Shown here in pieces: positions 45,551-53,142 of a DNA stretch of 64,000 bases. This DNA is from Bradyrhizobium frederickii. Its GTDB lineage: Bacteria; Pseudomonadota; Alphaproteobacteria; Rhizobiales; Xanthobacteraceae. The stretch lies in the NCBI RefSeq assembly GCF_004570865.1, contig NZ_SPQS01000002.1, positions 372,001-436,000 on the forward strand, read 5' to 3'. The translations under genes and the position numbers were made by a program. Position 1 is the first letter of the stretch, and each line of letters opens with the position of its first letter. A model generated the notes under the pieces. It saw only the letters and a program-made list of their open reading frames with translations. It did not search any database and was not told where the DNA came from.

Positions 45551-45551
45551 G

Positions 45552-46775
45552 CTAATCCACCGCCTTCGTCACGATGCGGATCTCCGACGTCAGTGTCCGG
45601 TGCACCGGGCACTTGTCCGCGATCTCCATCAGCTTCTTGCGTTGCTCGGCATCGAGCGCGCCGTCGATTGTGATGTCGCGTTCGATCTGGTCGAGCATGC
45701 CCTCGCGGGTCTCGCATTCTTCACAGTCTTTTGCGTAGATCTTGGAATGCTTCAGCGTGACGGTCACGCGGTCGAGTGGCAGCGACTTGCGGTCGGCATA
45801 GAGGCGCATGGTCATGGACGTGCAGGCCCCGAGGCCGGCAAGCAGGAAGTCGTAGGGCCCGGGGCCGGCGTCCTCGCCGCCGGCCGCGACCGGCTCGTCC
45901 GCCACAAGCCGATGCGGGCCGACGGTGATGATCTGGTTGAACTTGCTCTTGCGGGTCTCCTGCACCACGACCTGCCGCGGCGCCTCGGGCAGATCCACCG
46001 CCTTCGCGGGCTTTGCGGTGTCGATGTAGCGGCCCGCCCAGGCCGCGATCACGTCGGCCGCGTAGAGCGCGTCGGCGGGCTTGCTCAGCAGATGATCGGC
46101 GTGATCGAGCGAGACGAAGCTCTTGGGGTGCTTCGCCGCAACGAAGATCTTCGTCGCGTTGTCGATACCGACGGTGTCGTCGACAGGCGAGTGCATCACC
46201 AGCAGCGCCTTGTGCAGGCCGGTGATATCGCTCATCAGCTCGTGCTCGGCGATGTCCTCGAGGAATTCGCGCCTGATCCGGAACGGACGTCCCGCAAGCG
46301 AGACCTCGACCTCGCCCTGCGCGCGGATATCGTCGACAAGCGCCTTGAAGAGGCCGGTTACGTGCGCCGGGTCGGATGGGGCCGCGATGGCCGCGACGGC
46401 CCTGGCTTCCGGGATCTGTCCGGCGGCCGCAAGGATCGCGGCGCCGCCGAGGCTGTGGCCGATCAGGACCGACGGCGCCTTGCGGACGCTGCGCAGATGG
46501 TCGGCGGCGCGGACGAGATCGGCGACGTTGGAGGAGAACGTCGAATTGGCGAAATCGCCTTCGCTGGAGCCGAGCCCGGTGAAGTCGAAGCGCAGCACCG
46601 CGATGCCCTTGGCGGCGAGCGCGACCGAGATGCGCTTGGCCGCCAGCGTATCCTTGCCGCAGGTGAAGCAGTGTGCGAACAGCGCGTAGGCCGCGGGCTC
46701 GCCGTCCGGCAATTCCAGCGCGGCCGCAAGCTGATGGCCGCCTTCGCCCGTGAATTGAAAGCGCTCCGTCGGCAT
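45552..46775 (-). CDS. Bifunctional alpha/beta hydrolase / OsmC family protein
   Basis: This 407-residue fusion has an N-terminal alpha/beta hydrolase (1-255; LFAHCFTCGKDTLAAKRIS, nucleophile Ser in VLIGHSLGGAAILA, LDHADHLLSKPADA). The C-terminal OsmC/Ohr-like domain (about 270-405) keeps both redox Cys (LAGLGACTSMTMRLYADRK and IADKCPVHRTL). OsmC domains reduce organic peroxides; the fused hydrolase may act on peroxidised esters, though the combined reaction is not established. The stop lies two bases from the convergent transporter stop. Confidence 0.9.
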   Translation of the reverse strand: MPTERFQFTGEGGHQLAAALELPDGEPAAYALFAHCFTCGKDTLAAKRISVALAAKGIAVLRFDFTGLGSSEGDFANSTFSSNVADLVRAADHLRSVRKAPSVLIGHSLGGAAILAAAGQIPEARAVAAIAAPSDPAHVTGLFKALVDDIRAQGEVEVSLAGRPFRIRREFLEDIAEHELMSDITGLHKALLVMHSPVDDTVGIDNATKIFVAAKHPKSFVSLDHADHLLSKPADALYAADVIAAWAGRYIDTAKPAKAVDLPEAPRQVVVQETRKSKFNQIITVGPHRLVADEPVAAGGEDAGPGPYDFLLAGLGACTSMTMRLYADRKSLPLDRVTVTLKHSKIYAKDCEECETREGMLDQIERDITIDGALDAEQRKKLMEIADKCPVHRTLTSEIRIVTKAVD

Positions 46776-46800
46776 GGCTTCCCTCGTTCCAATCTGAACT

Positions 46801-47463
46801 CTAATCGTCCGAATAGCGCTGCTCGGCCCAGGGATCGCCGCGGTTATGATAGCCCCGGACCTCCCAGAAGCCCGGCGCGTCCTCGGTCAGGAATTCGATG
46901 GCCTGGAGCCATTTCGCGCTTTTCCAGAAATACAGATGCGGCACGACCAGCCGCACCGGGCCGCCATGCTCCTCCGTCAGCGGCTGGCCGGACCAGCTAT
47001 GGGCGAGCAGGGCATCCTCGGCGGCAAAGTCCTCCAGCGCGAGGTTGGTGGTGTAGCCGTCATAGGAATGCAGCGTCACGAAGCGTGCATCCTCGCGCGG
47101 CTGGCAGGCCGCGAGCAACTCTCGCGTGGCGAGCCCTTCCCACTCGTTGTCGTAGCGCGACCAGGTGGTGACGCAATGGATGTCGGAGGTGAACCGGGCC
47201 TGCTTCTGGGCCGCGAACTCCGCAAAGGTCCAGAACACCGGAGTCTCGATCGCACCATAGACGTCGAGCCGCCAGCGCTCGCGCGAAATTGGCGGCGTGA
47301 CGCCGAGATCGAGCACCGGCCAATCCTTGGTGAGATGCTGGCCCGGCGGCAGGCGCTGGTCTTCCGGCCGCGCGATCTTGCCGGTCAGGAAGCGGCCCTC
47401 GCGCGCCCACTTCTCCTTGGTGCGGGTCAGCTTGCTGTCGGGCGGCTCGTTGTCGTCAGCCAT
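46801..47463 (-). CDS. Sulfite oxidase-like molybdopterin oxidoreductase
   Basis: This 220-residue protein matches the short YuiH-like group of the sulfite oxidase family. The molybdenum-ligand Cys lies in DIHCVTTWSRYDNEWEG, with HLTKDWPVLDLG before it and GGPVRLVVPHLYFWKSAKW after it. There is no Tat signal, so it is probably cytoplasmic. The natural substrate is unknown. It precedes the hydrolase-OsmC gene on the minus strand by 25 bases. I start at ATG 47463 (MADDNEPP), although no ribosome binding site is visible. Confidence 0.88.
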   Translation of the reverse strand: MADDNEPPDSKLTRTKEKWAREGRFLTGKIARPEDQRLPPGQHLTKDWPVLDLGVTPPISRERWRLDVYGAIETPVFWTFAEFAAQKQARFTSDIHCVTTWSRYDNEWEGLATRELLAACQPREDARFVTLHSYDGYTTNLALEDFAAEDALLAHSWSGQPLTEEHGGPVRLVVPHLYFWKSAKWLQAIEFLTEDAPGFWEVRGYHNRGDPWAEQRYSDD

Positions 47464-47551
47464 GGCCAACTCGTGCCGATGCCTTGATCCGCCGCTTGGC
47501 ATCGGCAGGGTCAAAATGCTCGGAGACCGGTTGGGTTGCTTGCTCTGTCAC
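47456..47551 (-). CDS. Possible 31-residue leader ORF before the molybdopterin gene
   Basis: GTG 47551 with GGAGAGG about seven bases upstream opens a 31-codon frame (MTEQATQPVSEHFDPADAKR...) ending at TGA 47456-47458. It overlaps the next ATG by eight bases, as coupled genes here do. It fills most of the P450-to-oxidoreductase gap and would explain why the oxidoreductase lacks its own ribosome binding site. The evidence is only position and the Shine-Dalgarno sequence. Confidence 0.3.
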   Translation of the reverse strand: MTEQATQPVSEHFDPADAKRRIKASARVGHG

Positions 47552-47579
47552 GTCCGGCCTCTCCGCTGTCTGGAAAGGC

Positions 47580-48800
47580 TTACATCGCCTTTCCCAGCAG
47601 AAATGGCAACTGGCGGGGGCCTCGCACCGTGCCTTGCGACCAGGTCACCGTGCCTGCCGGATCGAGCCGGAAGTCCGGAATGCGCTTCAGCCATTCCTCC
47701 AGCGCAACCTGCATCTCCATACGCGCCAGGTTGGAACCGACGCAGCGGTGGATGCCGAGGCCGAAGGCGGCATGGCGGTTTTCGCGGCGGTCGATCACGA
47801 CTTTGTCGGCATCCGGAAACACCGTGGGATCACGATTGGCGGCCGGGAAGGACAACAGCACCATGTTGCCCGCCTTGACCGGACAGCCCGAGATGGTCGT
47901 GTCCTTGACCACCTCGCGGGCCATCGTCACCGGCGAATAGGCGCGTAGCAGCTCCTCCACCGCGATCGGCATCAGGCCCGGCTCGGCGATCAGCCGCTCG
48001 CGGTCGGCCGGCGTCTTCGCCAGATGCCAGAGCGAGGAGCCGATCGCGCTCCAGGTGGTGTCGATGCCGGCGATCAGCAGCAGGCGCAGCGAGCCAAGGA
48101 CGTGGGAGTCTTCGAGCGGGTTGCCCTCCTTGTCCCTGGCGTTCATCAGGTAGGAGATGAGATCGTCGGTCGGGTTGGTCTTGCGCTGCTCGATGTGCGC
48201 GCCGAAATAGGCGCTCATCTCCTGCACGGCCTGGAGCAGCTTGCTCTCGTCCTTGATGCCGAGCTCGAGCACCATGTGGATCCAGTTGATGAAGAGGTCG
48301 CTGTCGCTCTCGGGGATGCCCAGCATGTGCGCAATCGCCCGAACCGGAACGTACTTGCTGTAGCGCGCGGCGGCATCGACCTTGCCGTCGGCGATGAACC
48401 CGTCGATCAGCTCATTGCAGATCGCGCGCATCCGCGGTTCGAGCTTCTTCATCGCGTCCGGCGTGAACGGCGGCAGCAGCAGCTGCTTGGCCGGCTTGTG
48501 CACGGGCGGGTCGGAGGTGATCGGCGGAGCTGCATTCCTGGCGACTTCGGGCCGGACGTCGCGCACGATGATGCGGCGCGAGGAGAAATGCTCGGTGTCG
48601 TTGGCGATCTCGCGCACGGCTTCATAGGTCGTCGGCATGTAGCAGCCGAGAAAGCGCTTCGTGTGCACGACCGGGCTTGCGGTGCGCATCTCCTCCCAGA
48701 TCGGGAACGGGTCTTCCGTCCACTGCGGATCGGTGTGGTCGAAATCGTTGACCCAGTCGGTGACGGGAGGATGGGCGACAGGTTGGCTGACGTCGGACAT
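47580..48800 (-). CDS. Cytochrome P450 (class I, ferredoxin-dependent)
   Basis: This 406-residue soluble P450 has heme motif FGLGIHRCVGSNLAR, I-helix oxygen-binding LLIAGIDTTWSAIG, the ExxR pair EELLRAYSP and PPFTPDAMKKLEPRM early on. It lacks reductase domains. A ferredoxin gene directly upstream on the same strand (57-base gap) is the likely electron donor. ATG 48800 (MSDVSQPV) behind GAGGA is preferred over the longer frame. The substrate is unknown; divergent TetR control suggests induction by a small hydrophobic or plant-derived molecule. Confidence 0.92.
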   Translation of the reverse strand: MSDVSQPVAHPPVTDWVNDFDHTDPQWTEDPFPIWEEMRTASPVVHTKRFLGCYMPTTYEAVREIANDTEHFSSRRIIVRDVRPEVARNAAPPITSDPPVHKPAKQLLLPPFTPDAMKKLEPRMRAICNELIDGFIADGKVDAAARYSKYVPVRAIAHMLGIPESDSDLFINWIHMVLELGIKDESKLLQAVQEMSAYFGAHIEQRKTNPTDDLISYLMNARDKEGNPLEDSHVLGSLRLLLIAGIDTTWSAIGSSLWHLAKTPADRERLIAEPGLMPIAVEELLRAYSPVTMAREVVKDTTISGCPVKAGNMVLLSFPAANRDPTVFPDADKVVIDRRENRHAAFGLGIHRCVGSNLARMEMQVALEEWLKRIPDFRLDPAGTVTWSQGTVRGPRQLPFLLGKAM

Positions 48801-48857
48801 GACGGGGAATCCTCGGGCTGGCGGTCGAATCGCGCTCGGGCACACAGGGAGCCTGCG

Positions 48858-49067
48858 CTACTCCTCGATCACATCGATTGCGATTTCCGGGCAATTGGCT
48901 TTGGCAAGCCAGGCCTTGTCTTCGAGCCCGGGTGGGACCGTGCCGTCGCCGGCTTCGTGCGCGTTGCCAAATTCGTCGAGCTCGAAGAGCTCCGGCGCGA
49001 GTGCTTTGCAGCGTGCGTGGCCCTGGCATTTGTCGGGATCGACGTGAACCCTCAGTCGCTCTGTCAT
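48858..49067 (-). CDS. [3Fe-4S]-type ferredoxin for the adjacent P450
   Basis: This 69-residue acidic ferredoxin has cluster motif CQGHARC followed by NCPEIAI near the end, i.e. three Cys with a His at the place of the second Cys of 4Fe-4S proteins. Such CxxHxxC...CP ferredoxins (for example HaPuxC of Rhodopseudomonas) serve P450s. The start is ATG 49067 (MTERLRV). It is the first gene of the ferredoxin-P450 pair. No ferredoxin reductase gene is present here. Confidence 0.9.
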   Translation of the reverse strand: MTERLRVHVDPDKCQGHARCKALAPELFELDEFGNAHEAGDGTVPPGLEDKAWLAKANCPEIAIDVIEE

Positions 49068-49225
49068 GGCGGCATCCTTGGTCGTATGCGCGCGTGGCCC
49101 GCAGGGCGGCGCGTTCCTCATGTCATTTTTTGTCCGCGGCATTTACCGCGGGCTTTAAGTTATATGCTATTACATTCGCGGCAGGCTTTCCCTGTCAAGG
49201 GCAAACTTGTAGGCTTGGCCACAAC
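49068..49225. promoter_or_regulatory. Divergent promoter region of the ferredoxin/P450 pair and TetR gene
   Basis: The 158 bases between the divergent starts contain an AT-rich patch, TAAGTTATATGCTATTAC around 49157-49174, with an imperfect dyad (GTTAT...ATTAC). A TetR operator is expected here, but no perfect palindrome stands out. The rest shows no clear signals. Confidence 0.4.
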
Positions 49226-49873
49226 ATGCGCCCCCAACTCGCCCGCAAGCCCGAAAACACCTACCATCATGGCGATCTTCGCGATGCTTTGATCAAGGCC
49301 GCGCTACGCGAGGCGGAGCGGGGCGGCGCCGAGGCGATCAGCATCAAGGCGTTGGCCAAGCAGCTTGGCGTCTCTCAGCCGGCGCCGTATCGTCACTTTG
49401 CCGATCGCGAGGCGCTGCTTGCGGCGGTGACGGCGGAGGCGTTCCGGCAGCTCAGCGCGATCCTTCGCGAGGCGATGGCCAAGCCGTCGAAGCAATCGAA
49501 GTTGTCGCTTCTGGCACAGGCGACCCTGGATTTCGGCCTGCGCCGCAACGGCATCTACCGCCTGATGTTCGCCTCGCGCACCGTCTCATGCGCGGCCAAG
49601 GGCAGCGAGCTGCACGAGGCCACGCGCGAGACGTTCGCGCTCGTGATCGAGGCGCTGGAAGCGCCTGCCGTCGGCTATTTGCGCGAGCGGCAAGCGCTCA
49701 AGATCTGGGCGGCGCTGCACGGCGTCGTGATGCTGGCCGAGCAGGGCCTGTTCACCGGCGAGGCGGCCCATGCCACGCGCGAGGAGCTGGTCGAGGATTT
49801 CGTCAACGAGACGAAGGCCGCGCTCGCGCTCGCGATCAGGGCCGCGCGGCGTCGAAAAGCGATGAGCGCCTAA
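49226..49873 (+). CDS. TetR family regulator with WHG domain
   Basis: This 215-residue regulator starts RPQLARKPENTYHHGDLRDA, the typical opening of TetR proteins with a WHG (TetR_C_33) domain. The HTH follows (SIKALAKQLGVSQPAPYRHF, FADREALLAAVTAE). The C-terminal domain includes KIWAALHGVVMLAEQGLF. It is divergent from the ferredoxin/P450 pair and probably represses it. The stop codon TAA lies within a palindromic repeat, whose left arm begins two bases before it. Confidence 0.88.
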   Translation: MRPQLARKPENTYHHGDLRDALIKAALREAERGGAEAISIKALAKQLGVSQPAPYRHFADREALLAAVTAEAFRQLSAILREAMAKPSKQSKLSLLAQATLDFGLRRNGIYRLMFASRTVSCAAKGSELHEATRETFALVIEALEAPAVGYLRERQALKIWAALHGVVMLAEQGLFTGEAAHATREELVEDFVNETKAALALAIRAARRRKAMSA

Positions 49874-49973
49874 AGCGCGATGCGATTAGGATGAATCGTC
49901 ATCGCGCTTTAGGTTGTTGTTTAAGCATGATCTTTTCGGAAAACCGCTGCGCACTTTTCCGGATCATGCTTTA
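49869..49973. repeat. Double-hairpin intergenic repeat, family D
   Basis: The first hairpin has 14-base perfect arms CCTAAAGCGCGATG (49869-49882) and CATCGCGCTTTAGG (49900-49913). The second has AGCATGATC (49924-49932) and GATCATGCT (49962-49970), extended by TTTTC pairing with GGAAAA-like bases. The element supplies the stop codons of both convergent genes that flank it. Such words are frequent in Bradyrhizobium genomes, from memory. Confidence 0.85.
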
Positions 49974-50621
49974 GGCCTTCGCTCCCAGCAGCATCATCAG
50001 TTTGTCGACGGCACTGTCAGGCGTGGTGACGACGGGACGGCCGGTGGCTTCTGCGACCAGCGGTGCCGTCGATGCGATGCTGAACTGCGCCAGCGCGATG
50101 ACGTCGCAATCGCGCAGGTCCTTTGACGCTTCGACGATCAGGCGGTCGTGCGTGGCGCGGTCGCCGCGGTCGAGCGCCGCCAGCGCGCCCTCGGCAAGTT
50201 TCGGAACGACCTGAACCGAGGCCGGAAACTCCGGCGGCATCGAGGCCAGCGTCGGCGGAAAGGTGGAGAGCAGGCCGATGCGCCCGCCCATCGTCACCGC
50301 GCGCTCGATCATCGCTTCGTTCGGCTTGAGCACCGGCATCGGCGCCTGCGCGCGCGCGACCGCCTCGATGCAGGGGCCGAAGGCCGAGCAGGTGAACAGG
50401 ATCCCGTTCGCGCCGGTCGCCGCCGCATAATCGCCGAGTGCCAGGAAACGCTCGGTCATGGCGTCGTCGAGCTTGCCGTCACGGGCCAGATCCGCCGACA
50501 AGCTGTCGTCGAGCAGGTTCATCAGCCGCGCCGCCGGCCACGCCTTCGCGAACGCGGCCTCGATCGGGGCGATGGAGTGCTTGAGGGCGTGGATCAGGGC
50601 GATGCGAGGGGGCGTCGTCAT
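49971..50621 (-). CDS. Aspartate/glutamate racemase superfamily protein
   Basis: This 216-residue protein has the fold-typical start RIALIHALKHSIAPIEAAFA and the first active-site Cys in ILFTCSAFGPCIEAVA. The place of the second catalytic Cys reads VIALAQFSIASTAP, so a two-base racemase mechanism is doubtful; single-Cys relatives act as decarboxylases or isomerases. It ends in the family D repeat. It is separated from the amino-acid binding protein gene by a family A repeat, but the direction and theme match. Confidence 0.82.
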   Translation of the reverse strand: MTTPPRIALIHALKHSIAPIEAAFAKAWPAARLMNLLDDSLSADLARDGKLDDAMTERFLALGDYAAATGANGILFTCSAFGPCIEAVARAQAPMPVLKPNEAMIERAVTMGGRIGLLSTFPPTLASMPPEFPASVQVVPKLAEGALAALDRGDRATHDRLIVEASKDLRDCDVIALAQFSIASTAPLVAEATGRPVVTTPDSAVDKLMMLLGAKA

Positions 50622-50640
50622 GGAGCGTGACTATCTGGTT

Positions 50641-50760
50641 CCCGTGCCCCGGACGCAGCGCAGCACGAAGTGATGCGCTGCTGAGCCGGGGCCCATTGTG
50701 GCAGCTCGGTCCCGGCTCTGCGCAGCAGCGTGGCACGCTGCAGCGCGTCCGGGACACAGG
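50641..50760. repeat. Intergenic palindromic repeat, family A copy 3
   Basis: It contains the core GGTCCCGGCTCTGCGCAGCA and GCGTCCGGGACACAGG after an inverted half, CGTGCCCCGGACGCAGCGC. It lies between two same-strand genes. Confidence 0.8.
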
Positions 50761-50766
50761 AGACGT

Positions 50767-51780
50767 CTACTTGAACGGCAGCGCGTACATCAAGCCGCCC
50801 TTGCTCCAGGGGCCGTTGAGGCCGCGATCGAGCTTGAGGGGGCTGGTCTTGCCGACATTGCGCTCGTAGATCTCGCCGTAATTGCCGGTGGCCTTGATGG
50901 CGGTGACCAGCCATTTGTTGTCGAGCCCGAGCCGCGAGCCGAGATCGCCGGAGGCGCCAAGCAGGCGCTGGATCGCAGGCGTCTGCGATTTCGTCATCTC
51001 GTCGACATTGGCTTGGGTGACGCCGAGCTCTTCGGCCTCGATCAGGCCGTAATGCAGCCAGGTGATGATGTCGCTCCAGACCTCGTCGCCGTTGCGGGTG
51101 AAGGGGCCGAGCGGCTCCTTGCTGATGGTCTGCGGCAGCACGACGTAATCGGCGGGGTTGGGCGCCGCGGTGGTCACCGCGCCGGCGAGCGCGGAGGCAT
51201 CCTGGGTCATCGCATCGCAGCGGCCGCCGAAGAAGGTCTGGTACATGGTGTCGACGCGGTCGAACACCAGTGGCTTCCAGTCGATGCCGTTGGCGCGGCC
51301 GTAATCGCCGAGCGTGACTTCGTGCGTGGTGCCCTGAGCCACGCAGACCGTGGCGCCCTTGAGGTCCTTGATGTCCTTGACGCCCAGATCCTTCTTCACG
51401 ACAAAGCCCTGGCCGTCGTAGAAGTTGATCGGGCCCTGCCGCAGGCCCAGCGTCACACCGCGCAAATAAGTTTGTGTCGAGTTGCGGTAGAGCACGTCGA
51501 TCTCGCCCGATTGCAGGGCGGTGAAGCGGTTCTGCGCGGTCAAGGAAACGTAGCGGACCTTGCTGGCGTCGCCGAGCACGCCGGCCGCGAGCGCGCGGCA
51601 ATAATCGACGTCGAGACCCTTGTAATTGCCTTGCGAGTCCGGCGCGGAGAAGCCGGCAAAGCCGGCGCTGACGCCGCACACCAGCGTGCCGCGGCTCTTC
51701 ACCGTGTCGAGCGTCGCGGCGGATGCGACAATTGTCGATACGGCGAGCACACTCGCCGCGATAACCACTTTCCTCATCAT
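50767..51780 (-). CDS. Amino-acid ABC transporter binding protein, AapJ type
   Basis: This 337-residue periplasmic protein has a signal peptide (1-22, STIVASA-ATL). AapJ-family blocks are RGTLVCGVSAGFAGFSAPDS, GLDVDYCRALAAGVLGD and YRNSTQTYLRGVTLGL. It binds amino acids for the Aap system. GGGGAG four bases before ATG 51780 sets the start. It lies ten bases after a class III aminotransferase gene and belongs with the AapQ/AapM-like permeases divergently encoded 2.3 kb away. A specialised substrate is likely, since the set has its own RpiR regulator. Confidence 0.92.
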   Translation of the reverse strand: MMRKVVIAASVLAVSTIVASAATLDTVKSRGTLVCGVSAGFAGFSAPDSQGNYKGLDVDYCRALAAGVLGDASKVRYVSLTAQNRFTALQSGEIDVLYRNSTQTYLRGVTLGLRQGPINFYDGQGFVVKKDLGVKDIKDLKGATVCVAQGTTHEVTLGDYGRANGIDWKPLVFDRVDTMYQTFFGGRCDAMTQDASALAGAVTTAAPNPADYVVLPQTISKEPLGPFTRNGDEVWSDIITWLHYGLIEAEELGVTQANVDEMTKSQTPAIQRLLGASGDLGSRLGLDNKWLVTAIKATGNYGEIYERNVGKTSPLKLDRGLNGPWSKGGLMYALPFK

Positions 51781-51790
51781 GCTACTCCCC

Positions 51791-53140
51791 TCAGTGATTG
51801 ACACTACGCAACACGTTGTCGACGGCCGAGCCGAGCTTGTCGACGATCAGGTCGATCTCGTCGGCGGAGGCGATGTAGGGCGGCGCCAGCAACACGTGGT
51901 CGCCGCGCACGCCGTCCACGGTGCCGCCGCCCGGATAGCAGCCGAGCCCAGCAGCGAAGGCTTCCGCCTTGATCTTCTGATGGAGCTTGAGCGCAGGATC
52001 GAACGAGGCGCGGCTGGCGCGATCGGCGACCAGCTCGATCGCCCAGAACAGGCCGCGGCCCCTGATATCGCCGACATGGCGGTGATTGCCGAAGCGCTCG
52101 GTCAGCCGCTGCTCGAGCTGCTTGCCGCGCTCCCTCACGCGGTCGAGCAGGCGATCCTCGCGGATCACATCCTGCACCGCGAGCGCGGCCGCGCAGGCGA
52201 GGGGATGTGCCAGGTAAGTATGGCCGTGCAGGAAGGCGCCCGAGCCTGAGCGGATCGTGTCGATGATCTTGCCGCTCGCGAGCATCGCCCCGATTGGCTG
52301 GTAGCCGCCGCCGAGCCCCTTTGCGATGGCCTGGATGTCGGGCGCGACGCCTTCCTGCTCCCAGGCGTGCGTAGTGCCGGTGCGGCCCATGCCGCACATG
52401 ACCTCGTCGAGGATGAGCAGCGCACCGTGCCTGTCGCAGATCTCGCGCACCGCCCTGAAGTAGCCGTCCGGTGCCGTCACCGCGCCGGCAGTGGCGCCGA
52501 CGACCGGCTCGGCGAGGAACGCTGCGACGGTGTTGGGGCCGAGCCGCTCGAACTCGGATTCCAGCTCGGCCGCCAACCGTGCCACGAACTGCGCGTCCGA
52601 CTCGCCATCGTGCTTCTCGTGATAGGCGAAGGCCGGTGTCACGTGGCTGAAGGCGCCGGAGAGCAGCGGCGCGTAAGGCGCACGCCGCCAGGCATTGCCC
52701 CCGGCGGCGAGTGCGCCAAGCGTGTTGCCGTGGTAGCTCTGACGCCGCGCGATGAAATGCTGCCGCTGCGGCTCGTCGCGCTCGATAAAATATTGCCGCG
52801 CGAGCTTGATGCTCGCCTCGATCGCCTCGGATCCGCCGCTGACGAAATAGGCATAGGCGAGACCGCCGGGCTCGTGCCCGACCAGCGTCTCGGCGAGGGC
52901 TTCGGCGGGCTCGGACGAGAAGAACGCGGTATGCGCATAGGCCAGGGTCGAGGCCTGTTTCGCCATCGCCGCGATCACGCGCGGATGCTGATGGCCGAGG
53001 CACGAGACGGCCGCGCCGCCGGAGGCGTCGATCACGCGCCGCCCGTCCTCGGCGAAAAGATAGACGCCTTCGCCGCCGATCGCCTTGGGCGGCGTCTCGC
53101 GCAGCGAGCGGTGCAGCACGCGGCTGGTGCGGACGGCCAT
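51791..53140 (-). CDS. Class III PLP-dependent aminotransferase
   Basis: This 449-residue enzyme has the family features ASGGAAVSCLGHQHPRVIAA, SGGSEAIEASIKLAR, LILDEVMCGMGRTGTTHAWE and the PLP lysine in IQAIAKGLGGGYQPIGAM. The family acts on omega-amino acids or diamines with keto acid acceptors. ATG 53140 follows the RpiR stop directly; a TTG two codons earlier overlaps it. Gene order regulator-aminotransferase-binding protein suggests use of an imported amino compound as nitrogen source. Confidence 0.92.
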   Translation of the reverse strand: MAVRTSRVLHRSLRETPPKAIGGEGVYLFAEDGRRVIDASGGAAVSCLGHQHPRVIAAMAKQASTLAYAHTAFFSSEPAEALAETLVGHEPGGLAYAYFVSGGSEAIEASIKLARQYFIERDEPQRQHFIARRQSYHGNTLGALAAGGNAWRRAPYAPLLSGAFSHVTPAFAYHEKHDGESDAQFVARLAAELESEFERLGPNTVAAFLAEPVVGATAGAVTAPDGYFRAVREICDRHGALLILDEVMCGMGRTGTTHAWEQEGVAPDIQAIAKGLGGGYQPIGAMLASGKIIDTIRSGSGAFLHGHTYLAHPLACAAALAVQDVIREDRLLDRVRERGKQLEQRLTERFGNHRHVGDIRGRGLFWAIELVADRASRASFDPALKLHQKIKAEAFAAGLGCYPGGGTVDGVRGDHVLLAPPYIASADEIDLIVDKLGSAVDNVLRSVNH

Positions 53141-53142
53141 GG

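Noticed and set aside
49924..49970. Intrinsic terminator for the TetR gene
   Set aside because: The hairpin lacks a T-run after it and belongs to a dispersed repeat; a terminating effect is possible but not shown.
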